Assembly: GCF_016638705.1 (NCBI RefSeq)
Contig: NZ_CP067341.1
Span: 499,501 to 563,500 of the forward strand
Length of the DNA stretch: 64,000 bases
From: Lysinibacillus agricola
GTDB lineage: Bacteria; Bacillota; Bacilli; Bacillales_A; Planococcaceae
Reading direction: 5' to 3'
The notes under the pieces were generated by a model. That model did no database searches. It had not been told where the DNA came from and saw only the letters and a program-made list of their open reading frames with translations. Below, piece by piece: positions 43,946-51,836 of the stretch (the first letter of the stretch is position 1; each line of letters opens with the position of its first letter). The position numbers and the translations under genes are program-made.

Positions 43946-44695
43946 AAATACCCGCGGAAGCAAGGTGAATACCCGCGGAAGCAGGGTGAATACCCGCGGA
44001 AGCAGGGTGAATACCCGCGGAAGCAAGGCGAATACCCGCGGAAGCAAGGCGAATACCCGCGGAAGCAAGGTGAATACCCGCGGAAGCAAGGTGAATACCC
44101 GCGGAAGCAAGGCGAATACCCGCGGAAGCAAGGTGAATACCCGCGGAAGCAAGGCGAATACCCGCGGAAGCAAGGCGAATACCCGCGGAAGCAGGGTGAA
44201 TACCCGCGGAAGCAGGGTGAATACCCGCGGAAGCAAGGCGAATACCCGCGGAAGCAAGGCGAATACCCGCGGAAGCAGTGAATACCCGCGGAAGCAGGGT
44301 GAATACCCGCGGAAGCAAGGCAAATACCCGCGGAAGCAAGGTGAATACCCGCGGAAGCAGGGTGAATACCTGCGGAAGCAAGACGAATACCCGCGGAAGC
44401 AGGGTGAATACCCGCGGAAGCGAGGTGAATATCCGCGGAAGCAAAGCAAATACCCGCGGAAGCAGGGTGAATACCCGCGGAAGCAAGGTGAATACCCGCA
44501 GAAGCAGTGAATACCCGCGGAAGCAAGGCGAATACCCGCGGAAGCAAGGCGAATACCCGCGGAAGCAGTGAATACCCGCGGAAGCAAGGCGAATACCCGC
44601 GGAAGCAGGGTGAATACCCGCGGAAGCAAAGCAAATACCCGCGGAAGCAAGGCGAATACCCGCGGAAGCAAGGTGAATACCCGCGGAAGCAGGGG
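43946..44695. repeat. 36-copy 21-bp intergenic minisatellite
   Basis: The core AATACCCGCGGAAGC is followed by a 6-base variable tail (AAGGTG, AAGGCG, AGGGTG, AAAGCA). I count 36 copies of the GGAAGC core. Three units (near 44276, 44505, 44567) are 19 bp, which shifts the phase. Nearly all carry CCGCGG. Because most units are 21 bp, every frame on both strands is open for hundreds of codons (runs such as EYPRKQG, NTRGSKA, FRGYSPC); there are no ribosome sites, and frame shifts at the 19-bp units argue against coding. There are no spacers, so it is not a CRISPR array. Confidence 0.92.
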
Positions 44696-44721
44696 AAATG
44701 CCGCCTGCAGCAACAAAGCGC

Positions 44722-44753
44722 CCAGCCGGAACGGAAATCAACCACACGTTATG
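44722..44753. repeat. Dispersed repeat B, copy 2
   Basis: Second copy of the 32-base repeat at 30202, beginning 27 bases after the last unit of the minisatellite. Confidence 0.7.
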
Positions 44754-44939
44754 AGCCAAATATTATTTTAATCAAAAGTAATCGCCATTCCAAAGTCTCT
44801 TTCTGAAGCAATATTTCTTGTGTAAACTACGTTCCGCCTAAAGACTGAATTTACGGTTTTAACCACTACAATTCTTTTCGTGCCTCTTCTCATTTGTTAC
44901 AATACTATTGTAGAAGATGAAAGTGGAGGCAAAGTGAAA

Positions 44940-45494
44940 ATGAAAATTTTACTCGTTGATGGCACAATGTTTGGTCGTAAAACAGGTGCTATTTTAGAGC
45001 AAGTGGAGCAATATGTTAAAGAATTAGATGCTAGTTTCGAATTAGAAATTATGCATTTTAGTCAATATAAGCATCAAATTGTAGACGGTTCACCATTAAA
45101 CGATGATATGAAGAAAATGATTCAAAAATTTGAAGAAGCGGATGCGTATATTATCGCTACACCGATTTTCCAAGCATCAATTCCGGGCGTTTTGAAAAAT
45201 GCATTTGACTTCTTGCATCCAAAAACAATGCGCTATAAACCAGTATCGATCGTAGCAAATGGTGGCACGTATCAGCACCATTTAGTAGTAGAAAATCAGT
45301 TGAAACCAATTTTAGACTACTTTCGTGCACTTGTAACTCCGAACTATGTATACACACACACATCTCATTTTGATGCAGATAATAATATTGTAGACGAAGA
45401 TGTTCATAATCGTTTACGTGAATTGGCTCGTGTTTTTGTGCAGTACTGTGAAATGAGCAAAACATTGCCGAAAGAAACGATTGATCAACATTAA
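44940..45494 (+). CDS. NAD(P)H-dependent FMN reductase
   Basis: 184 residues from ATG 44940, 10 bases after GGAGG; GTG 44934 is a closer alternative. Flavodoxin-like: LLVDGTMFGRKTGAILEQVE phosphate loop, TPIFQASIPGVLKNAFDFL (the family signature at about 77-95) and the NGGTYQHHL loop. It supplies reduced FMN or reduces quinones or azo compounds; partner unknown. Single gene with its own terminator. Confidence 0.88.
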   Translation: MKILLVDGTMFGRKTGAILEQVEQYVKELDASFELEIMHFSQYKHQIVDGSPLNDDMKKMIQKFEEADAYIIATPIFQASIPGVLKNAFDFLHPKTMRYKPVSIVANGGTYQHHLVVENQLKPILDYFRALVTPNYVYTHTSHFDADNNIVDEDVHNRLRELARVFVQYCEMSKTLPKETIDQH

Positions 45495-45502
45495 AATAAA
45501 GT

Positions 45503-45547
45503 TATCCCCTGTACCGTGGAAGGAAATCACTGTGCAGGGGATTTTTC
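45503..45547 (+). terminator. Terminator of the FMN reductase gene
   Basis: ATCCCCTG pairs with CAGGGGAT with a further GTAC/GTG inner stem, followed by TTTTTCTTTTC. Confidence 0.85.
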
Positions 45548-45612
45548 TTTTCAAGTATTCTTTTATGATGTGATAAAATAGAACTTTAGTGAAACGGAAG
45601 GGAGGGCTGCTC

Positions 45613-48600
45613 ATGCAGGACATCGCTATACTAGAAAAACAACGCTGTAGTCTGATTTTGACTAATAAGGCGAAGGAAGCGGTAGAGGAATGCTCAGCAA
45701 ATGAGCATGCCTTTTTTGCGTTACAAAAAACATTCACCGTCTACATCGAAAAGCGCAAAGCAAAAACGCCTGGTGAAACGTTTTTATCGATTTATTTTAA
45801 TGCAGAGCAAAATGAAAAGTTAACCGACGTCCTTGCAGAGAAAACAGCCATTATGGATTGCGTGCTAAAGGTTGAAGGATTGCTAGCTACAAATCTCCGT
45901 TTTGTACATATGCGAGGCCCAATCAATACAAATCGACGCCTACCAGTAGCATTACAATTCGTTACAAGACCTAATAATGGAGCAGGGATTCCGCTCGATC
46001 TTCATAAAAAAATAAGAGAGCTACCGATAGCTGAGGAGCGCACAGAATATGTGAAAAAGCGTATCTCGAGCTGGGAAGGCTATTTAAAAATTCAAGAACG
46101 TGATGCGACTATTGATGATATTCATACAGAGTTTAAGCAAAGCTATTTTAATGAAGATTTTACTAGGCTGACAATTGTCTGCCCTTATATAAAATCGAAG
46201 GAATGGAAGAAGCTTGAAGGGTTAAGTGTGAGTATTCAAGGGGTACGCGGTGAAATTGGACAAGTGTTAAAGGCTAATGCAAGGAAGCAGACAGTAGAAA
46301 TTGACTTAAAACCTTTTGTGCAGGATTTATCACGTAAAGATCAGCTTAACCTTCGTTCTAAGCAAGCAAGCTTTAGTAATTTTGCGACATTGAGTCAAAT
46401 TAGACGATTACGCAATGGTTTTACAAAGCTAGAAAAGGGTGAGGCGGTTAACCCCAATTTAGAGACAATACTATTTGAAAAACGCCCAACTGTTCGAACA
46501 TCAAAGCTTCGAGAGGATATTGTTTTTCACAATAATTTAAACGAATATCAAAGACGGGCTGTTTTAGGAGCATTGTCTGTTGAAGATTTGTATGTGATTC
46601 AAGGACCTCCTGGCACAGGGAAAACAACCGTTATTTCTGAAATTTGTCAGCAAAATGTCAAGGCGGGCTTAAAAACACTTGTAGCTTCTCAATCAAATCT
46701 AGCAGTTGATAATGCATTAGGGCGACTTCTCTCTAATCAAGAAATTCGAATTTTACGCTATGGTAGAACCGAGAGCATTGAAGAAGAAGGTAAAAAATTT
46801 ATTGAGGAAAATGTTGCGCTTCATTGGCGTGAGCAAACTCTCATAGCGATAGAAGAGGAAATCACAGCCTTTACACAACGTGAGCAAGAACTAAAATCTA
46901 GTATTATCAAAGCTGAAGAAGAGCTAGAAAAGCTTGAGGCATGGCTTGAGGAACTAACAAAAGAAATAGCAGCAAAAGAACAGGCCGCAATTGACGAGCC
47001 GATTTTACAGCAGGAAATACAAGCGTTAAAAAAAGAATTAAAGGCAGCAAAAGCTGAGCAGCAGGAGAACGAGGCACATAAAGAGCATTACGAAAAACAA
47101 CTGGCGCAAATCGAGCCTACTGTAAAATCGCTTGAGCAGGCCCTTGCTGATAACCCATCAGTAGAACAGCTAAAACTTACTATAGAAGAAACTACTCAAA
47201 AGGTTGAGCAACTGGAAGCAGCTACTCAATATAAGGAGCTGCAAGAGCAAAAGCAGCATCTGGCACTGCAGTTCAAAGATTTCCAATTGAAATATGAAGA
47301 GGAAAGTAATCGTCTTCGATCAATGAAGGAAGCTGAAAAATATATCGATACTTTAACGTCCTATGAGCGAATTCAACGATTTTTACAGCACTATCACATT
47401 CGCCCATCCTATGTGCTGTCACAGCAAATTAGTCGTATACAGCATTTAGAGGATGCTAAAGATTTAGAGGCATGGGCAACCATCAATTCTCGGCTACAAA
47501 AAGCGATCGCAAAGCTTGAGGCATTGGCGTCAGATGAAGAAAAGGAACGTGCTCTTGCTAAAAGTAGATTACAGCCAGTTCAATCGTTTTCGTTGCAAAA
47601 TCTAACAGGTGTTTTTGCCCAGCTCAATAAATCCTTTGAAGATGATCAAACACCATCTGCCGAGCAACTTGAGAGTTTCTTGCTCGGATTATATATGCGT
47701 CGTGATTTTGTCTGGCAAAAAGGTGTAGCTCTCAAACAACAACAAGAGCATAAAGATCAGGAATTTGAGTCATTGCGTAAAGGGATTGGAGGCTTATTAC
47801 ATCAAGAGTGTGCGATTACGAGCTTTGATGTTCAAAGCTTACAGCGACAATTGCAGCCATATTTACAGCATACAGAACGACTTCAGCAGTTAGCTGAGAC
47901 GTTCCAAATTGATACTGAGCCAGAGGAGTCTGTAGAGCATTTAAAAATGCTTGTATCGCAATCAAAATCTTCTCTTCAAACAGCACGTCAACAGCTTGAG
48001 GCGGTTGAACAAGCTAATACACAGCTCCTACCAAAGAGAGCGGCACTTCAAACAGCGCAGACTAGCTTACAAGAAATTGAACAGCAGCTAGCACAATTAG
48101 AAGAAAGTATTAAAGAAATTAATATTGCTGGATTGAAGAAGGAGAAGCAGCTCACAGCTTACACAAACCTTCTACAATCAACACCAGAGCGTACTTCAGA
48201 GGAAGTAGAGGAAGCAATTGCATCCTCCAAAACAGCGATAGAGGAATTACAGCGCAAGGAACAGCAGCTGCCTCTTCGAAAAAAATTACAAGAGCAATGG
48301 CGTGACAAGCTACAAAACGCTACAGAATATGATTTGGATGAAATTCGTAAATTATATGTGCGTCATGCGAATGTTATCGGTACAACATGCGTCGCTTCAG
48401 CAAGTAAGGAATTTATGGAAAACTACCCGACATTTGATGTTGTCATTATCGATGAAGTATCAAAGGCAACACCACCAGAGCTACTATTACCGATGCTTAA
48501 GGGTAAAAAAGTTATTTTAGTGGGCGATCATCATCAGCTACCTCCACTACTTGGAGATGATACGTTGGAGGAAACGTTAAAGGCGATGCTAGATGAAAGT

Positions 48601-49395
48601 CCAAACTTTGACGGGGCGCAGGAATTAAAAAATTTACTGCGAGAATCGCTATTTGAACGCTTATTTAATAACTTGCCGCAAACTCATAAGCAAATGCTGG
48701 CATTGCAGTACCGAATGCATGAAAAAATTATGCACAGTATTACACCATTTTACGCAAAAGAGGAAAATGGCCTACAATGTGGTTTGCCAGATTCAGATGC
48801 AACACGAGACCATTGCTTAGAAGGGCAATTTGTTAAACGTGATGATCATTTGCTATGGGTCGATATTCCAACCGAAAAACCTTATTTAGAGGAGCAAGTA
48901 AAGGGCGGAACGAGTCGCTACAATGAGGGTGAATTACAAACTATTCGACGTATTTTAACCGATTTGAATACAGCTGTTATCGAAGCTAAAGCAGAGGGAC
49001 GCATGCCTCAAGATGCACAAAAAAGCGTTGGGGTTATTAGCTTCTACGGGGAGCAAGTAAAGAAAATTAATCGCCTTCTGCAACAGGAATTACAGCTACC
49101 ACATCTTCAATTTAGAACTGGGACAGTCGATAAGTTCCAAGGGATGGAGATGGACGTCATATTAGTCAGTATGGTTCGTAACACACCTAAAGGGGGAGAC
49201 GTTGGCTTTGCAAAAGATTACCGTCGCTTAAACGTTGCCTTATCTCGTGCCCGTGAGCTATTACTACTTGTCGGAAGTGCTGAAATGTTTACCAAACGTG
49301 CGAAGCATCAAGATACACGAGAGATGTATAGCAATCTGTTAGAGACAGTGAAATCCTATAATGGCTTACGTGATCATGAAGGACAGGTGATGTAG
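45613..49395 (+). CDS. Giant SF1 helicase (Dna2/Nam7/Upf1-like) with coiled-coil insertion
   Basis: 1260 residues from ATG 45613 (after AAGGGAGGG; the frame itself opens at 45589). N-terminal domain about 1-300 with no recognised family; Walker A QGPPGTGKTT at about 330-339; then an insertion of some 550 residues that is Glu/Gln/Lys-rich and mainly coiled coil (ELEKLEAWLEELTKEIAAKE); Walker B VVIIDEVSKATPPELLLP near 942; VGDHHQLPP near 970; TVDKFQGMEMDVILVSMVRN near 1169; and NVALSRARELLLLVGS near 1206. This is the superfamily 1B 5'-3' helicase core with an SMC-like antenna. Partner gene one base downstream. A DNA or RNA repair or genome-defence role is possible; no nuclease motif was recognised. 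Confidence 0.85.
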   Translation: MQDIAILEKQRCSLILTNKAKEAVEECSANEHAFFALQKTFTVYIEKRKAKTPGETFLSIYFNAEQNEKLTDVLAEKTAIMDCVLKVEGLLATNLRFVHMRGPINTNRRLPVALQFVTRPNNGAGIPLDLHKKIRELPIAEERTEYVKKRISSWEGYLKIQERDATIDDIHTEFKQSYFNEDFTRLTIVCPYIKSKEWKKLEGLSVSIQGVRGEIGQVLKANARKQTVEIDLKPFVQDLSRKDQLNLRSKQASFSNFATLSQIRRLRNGFTKLEKGEAVNPNLETILFEKRPTVRTSKLREDIVFHNNLNEYQRRAVLGALSVEDLYVIQGPPGTGKTTVISEICQQNVKAGLKTLVASQSNLAVDNALGRLLSNQEIRILRYGRTESIEEEGKKFIEENVALHWREQTLIAIEEEITAFTQREQELKSSIIKAEEELEKLEAWLEELTKEIAAKEQAAIDEPILQQEIQALKKELKAAKAEQQENEAHKEHYEKQLAQIEPTVKSLEQALADNPSVEQLKLTIEETTQKVEQLEAATQYKELQEQKQHLALQFKDFQLKYEEESNRLRSMKEAEKYIDTLTSYERIQRFLQHYHIRPSYVLSQQISRIQHLEDAKDLEAWATINSRLQKAIAKLEALASDEEKERALAKSRLQPVQSFSLQNLTGVFAQLNKSFEDDQTPSAEQLESFLLGLYMRRDFVWQKGVALKQQQEHKDQEFESLRKGIGGLLHQECAITSFDVQSLQRQLQPYLQHTERLQQLAETFQIDTEPEESVEHLKMLVSQSKSSLQTARQQLEAVEQANTQLLPKRAALQTAQTSLQEIEQQLAQLEESIKEINIAGLKKEKQLTAYTNLLQSTPERTSEEVEEAIASSKTAIEELQRKEQQLPLRKKLQEQWRDKLQNATEYDLDEIRKLYVRHANVIGTTCVASASKEFMENYPTFDVVIIDEVSKATPPELLLPMLKGKKVILVGDHHQLPPLLGDDTLEETLKAMLDESPNFDGAQELKNLLRESLFERLFNNLPQTHKQMLALQYRMHEKIMHSITPFYAKEENGLQCGLPDSDATRDHCLEGQFVKRDDHLLWVDIPTEKPYLEEQVKGGTSRYNEGELQTIRRILTDLNTAVIEAKAEGRMPQDAQKSVGVISFYGEQVKKINRLLQQELQLPHLQFRTGTVDKFQGMEMDVILVSMVRNTPKGGDVGFAKDYRRLNVALSRARELLLLVGSAEMFTKRAKHQDTREMYSNLLETVKSYNGLRDHEGQVM

Positions 49396-49396
49396 A

Positions 49397-50155
49397 TTGT
49401 CAAAATTACAGCAGCGCTTAATGCGTGAACTTCAGCAAAATCGAAATATTAAAATCGTTAAAACCAATGAATGGTGCATCCCGATTCGAACGGTAGAAGC
49501 GGCCTATGAGCCAGTTCGTCGTTCCACTATGGATGTCTTGATGACAATGCTGTTAATCAGCATACAGGAAGCGGATTTTGGAAGTGCACTGGAATTAAGT
49601 GAGTTATTACTAGTCGATCCGCTATTTATTGAGGATTTAGTATCATTAATGTCTCGAGTAAGTCTCATTGATAACGGGGAAGGCTTCTATAGATTAACAT
49701 CTAAAGGGCAGAAACAGCTGGAACGTGGCATCTTTGAAGAGGAGCTAGATATTGAATTGGCGACCCTTTACTATAGTCCGTGTCACCTTGCATTTCTTGC
49801 TGTCGGCGAGGACAATATGGAAGAATATGATGATCTACCAGAGCTATATCGCTATGTGGACAAAGAGGCTGAGCAGCAGGAGCAATTTGAAGAGTCAATG
49901 TTAATAGAAGCGTTACAGCAAGAAGATGACGAAGAAGCTGAAGTTGGAGCCTCTCAAAAAATAATTTCAAAGATTGTTCAAACCGACGCAAAACAAATTA
50001 ATGATATCCCATGCCTTGAATTTGTCCTTCACGATAAAGAGCAGGATATTGTATTTGTTCGTGTATGGAACTCGCTGTTAAATCAATGGGATCCTCACCT
50101 AGAGCAACAGCTCACAGAAAAAGAACAACTAGAGTGGCGTAAGCAATACTTATAA
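49397..50155 (+). CDS. Helicase-linked protein, winged-helix-like, unknown
   Basis: 252 residues from TTG 49397, separated from the helicase stop by a single base and therefore translationally coupled. Residues 30-115 look like a winged helix (MDVLMTMLLISIQEADFGSA, LIDNGEGFYRLTSKGQKQLE). Then comes an acidic middle (EYDDLPELY, EQQEQFEESM, QQEDDEEAEVG) and a C-terminal strand-rich part (DIPCLEFVLHDKEQDIVFVR) ending in a helix. The family is not recognised. The tight link suggests it binds the helicase or directs it to DNA, as in two-gene repair or defence modules. Confidence 0.7.
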   Translation: MSKLQQRLMRELQQNRNIKIVKTNEWCIPIRTVEAAYEPVRRSTMDVLMTMLLISIQEADFGSALELSELLLVDPLFIEDLVSLMSRVSLIDNGEGFYRLTSKGQKQLERGIFEEELDIELATLYYSPCHLAFLAVGEDNMEEYDDLPELYRYVDKEAEQQEQFEESMLIEALQQEDDEEAEVGASQKIISKIVQTDAKQINDIPCLEFVLHDKEQDIVFVRVWNSLLNQWDPHLEQQLTEKEQLEWRKQYL

Positions 50156-50157
50156 AA

Positions 50158-50191
50158 CAAAAAACGAACGTGTAAAGCGTTCGTTTTTTTG
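50158..50191 (+). terminator. Terminator of the helicase operon
   Basis: AAAACGAACG pairs with CGTTCGTTTT across a 7-base loop, with a long T-run. Confidence 0.88.
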
Positions 50192-50205
50192 TTTTGCTTT
50201 TTTAG

Positions 50206-50330
50206 GTGTATGTCGATAAAGCGGAAAAGTTGGGTGATAAATTATAAAAGTTAGGTGATAAATGAACAAAGTTGAGCGATAAATTCAAAAAATAGGGCGA
50301 TAAAATGGAAAAAAGCCTCGATAAATTTTT
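50206..50330. repeat. Degenerate intergenic tandem repeat block 3
   Basis: Five or six loose copies of GTTGGGTGATAAATT-type units (AAAGTTGGGTGATAAATTAT, AAAGTTAGGTGATAAATGAA, AAAGTTGAGCGATAAATTCA, ATAGGGCGATAAAATGGAAA, CTCGATAAATTTTT). It starts a few bases after the helicase terminator and ends before the next ribosome site. Confidence 0.7.
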
Positions 50331-50368
50331 AAGCTTGCATATATTAATACAAAAAAAGGAGGGGACAG

Positions 50369-51442
50369 ATGTTTACGATTAGTTTATGTATGATTGTCAA
50401 AAATGAAGAATGTATTATTGAAAGATGCCTAGATTCCGTTCAGCATTTAGTGGATGAAATCAATATTATTGATACGGGCTCAACTGATCGTACAAAAGAT
50501 ATCGTCCAAAGCTATACCTCTCGAATTTTTGACTTTACATGGTGTGATGATTTTGCAAAAGCACGAAACTTTTCCTTTCAGCGAGCTACAAAAGATTTTA
50601 TTTTATGGCTCGATGCAGATGATGTTATGACGACAGAACATCAGCACAAGCTCCTACAACTTAAGCAATCTCTTTATCATCCTAACGTAGATGCTGTTTT
50701 AATGGATTATTATGTAACGCTAGATGCAGATGGCTGCGTAGAAACTAGTGAAAAAAGATTTCGTCTCGTAAAACGTGCACGTAATTTTCAGTGGCAGGGT
50801 GCCGTCCATGAGTATTTAGATGTAACAGGCCAGCTCTATCATAGCGATATAGCCGTTACACATTTGCCAAGAAAAAGCGATATTTATCGCAATATTACTA
50901 TTTATGAGCGTTTAAAGAAAGAAGGGCACCCATTTTCAGCTAGAGAAACTTTTCATTACGCAAATGAGCTTAAAGTTCATCAGCGATTTTTAGAAGCTAT
51001 TAATCACTATCATAATTTCCTTGATTCCACAAAAGGCTCTGCCGATGATCAAATTCAAGCTTGCTTAAATTTAGCGGATTGCTACCAACAGCTACACGAT
51101 TCAAAACAAGCAACCCAAGCTATTTTACAATCATTATTATATGATCGACCAAGACCAGAAATATGCTGTCGAATTGGTCATTTTTTTATGGAGCAATTGA
51201 AAAATAAAGAGGCTATTTATTGGTATTCACAAGCGTTACAGCAATCTATAGAACAGACAATGGCTACTCATAAGCCCGCTTATTCCACATGGCTTCCACA
51301 TTTACAGTTAAGTTTGTTATACAATCGTTTGCGTCTCTATGAAAATGCACATCAGCATAATGAGGCAGCACGTAAATTTAAGCCAAATGATCAGCGCATA
51401 CTAGACAACCGAAAATACTTGTTAACTCAGTTAAAGAAGTAA
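50369..51442 (+). CDS. Family 2 glycosyltransferase with TPR repeats
   Basis: 357 residues; ATG 50369 follows AAAGGAGGGGA. GT-A fold: ISLCMIVKNEE at the N-terminus, DTGSTDRT (36-43), and the metal-binding DADD near 88-91 (LWLDADDVMT), then LVKRARNFQWQGAVHEYL near 140. The second half has TPR-like helices (ACLNLADCYQQLHDSKQATQ; AIYWYSQALQQ). The architecture matches the SunS/YaeB-type transferases that often glycosylate proteins or peptides, but no candidate peptide precursor is nearby. Cytoplasmic. Convergent with a small membrane-protein gene. Confidence 0.87.
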   Translation: MFTISLCMIVKNEECIIERCLDSVQHLVDEINIIDTGSTDRTKDIVQSYTSRIFDFTWCDDFAKARNFSFQRATKDFILWLDADDVMTTEHQHKLLQLKQSLYHPNVDAVLMDYYVTLDADGCVETSEKRFRLVKRARNFQWQGAVHEYLDVTGQLYHSDIAVTHLPRKSDIYRNITIYERLKKEGHPFSARETFHYANELKVHQRFLEAINHYHNFLDSTKGSADDQIQACLNLADCYQQLHDSKQATQAILQSLLYDRPRPEICCRIGHFFMEQLKNKEAIYWYSQALQQSIEQTMATHKPAYSTWLPHLQLSLLYNRLRLYENAHQHNEAARKFKPNDQRILDNRKYLLTQLKK

Positions 51443-51447
51443 GCCCG

Positions 51448-51564
51448 TCATGGGAAGGGAACATCAATAAAATTAATATATATACCGTAACCAATTAACA
51501 TCGATACAAAAACAACAATTGTCATAAAAATCACATTCCGAGGTCTGAAAGTTCGAGCATCCAT
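51448..51564 (-). CDS. Small membrane protein, 38 residues
   Basis: Minus-strand ORF with a good ribosome site (GAAAGGGG seven bases before ATG). The short N-terminus MDARTFRPRN is followed by one membrane helix (VIFMTIVVFVSMLIGYGIYI) and NFIDVPFP. Its stop faces the stop of the glycosyltransferase gene, five bases away. No family recognised. It is shorter than the usual annotation cut-off. Confidence 0.6.
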   Translation of the reverse strand: MDARTFRPRNVIFMTIVVFVSMLIGYGIYINFIDVPFP

Positions 51565-51836
51565 TCATTCATCCCCTTTCGATTTTGTGAACATTCTGTT
51601 AACTCAACATATGTTTTAAGAGTTTGAGTATGCAGTTCATCGTCAACATTTTTTTGAAGCATAGAAAAAGAGCAAATTCACGCTAATTTTGAGTTTGCTC
51701 TTTAAATTAATCATTTTACCCGATCAGTCCTCAGACAATGACTATGATTGACACTAAGTAGATGGCTCTAAAACATTTGCTGCCCCGAACTTATGGTATA
51801 TTAGACAGTACATAGTTAGTAAAGGAGTACGAATAT
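51565..51836. other. Intergenic stretch before topB
   Basis: Contains a bidirectional hairpin, AAAGAGCAAA (51668) with TTTGCTCTTT (51694), that can end the transcript from either side. The topB leader follows with AAAGGAG eight bases before ATG. Confidence 0.6.

Noticed and set aside
43946..44695. Possible CRISPR array
   Set aside because: The units are contiguous with no unique spacers, and no cas genes are present.
43887..44806. Long proteins of 97-290 residues with repeats such as EYPRKQG, NTRGSKA, FRGYSPC on both strands
   Set aside because: All arise from the 21-bp tandem array, which is open in every frame; no ribosome sites, and 19-bp units shift the frame.
50369..51442. Glycocin-type S-glycosyltransferase with a nearby peptide substrate
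   Set aside because: No Cys-rich small peptide, ABC exporter or thioredoxin-like partner around; kept as a general GT2-TPR protein.
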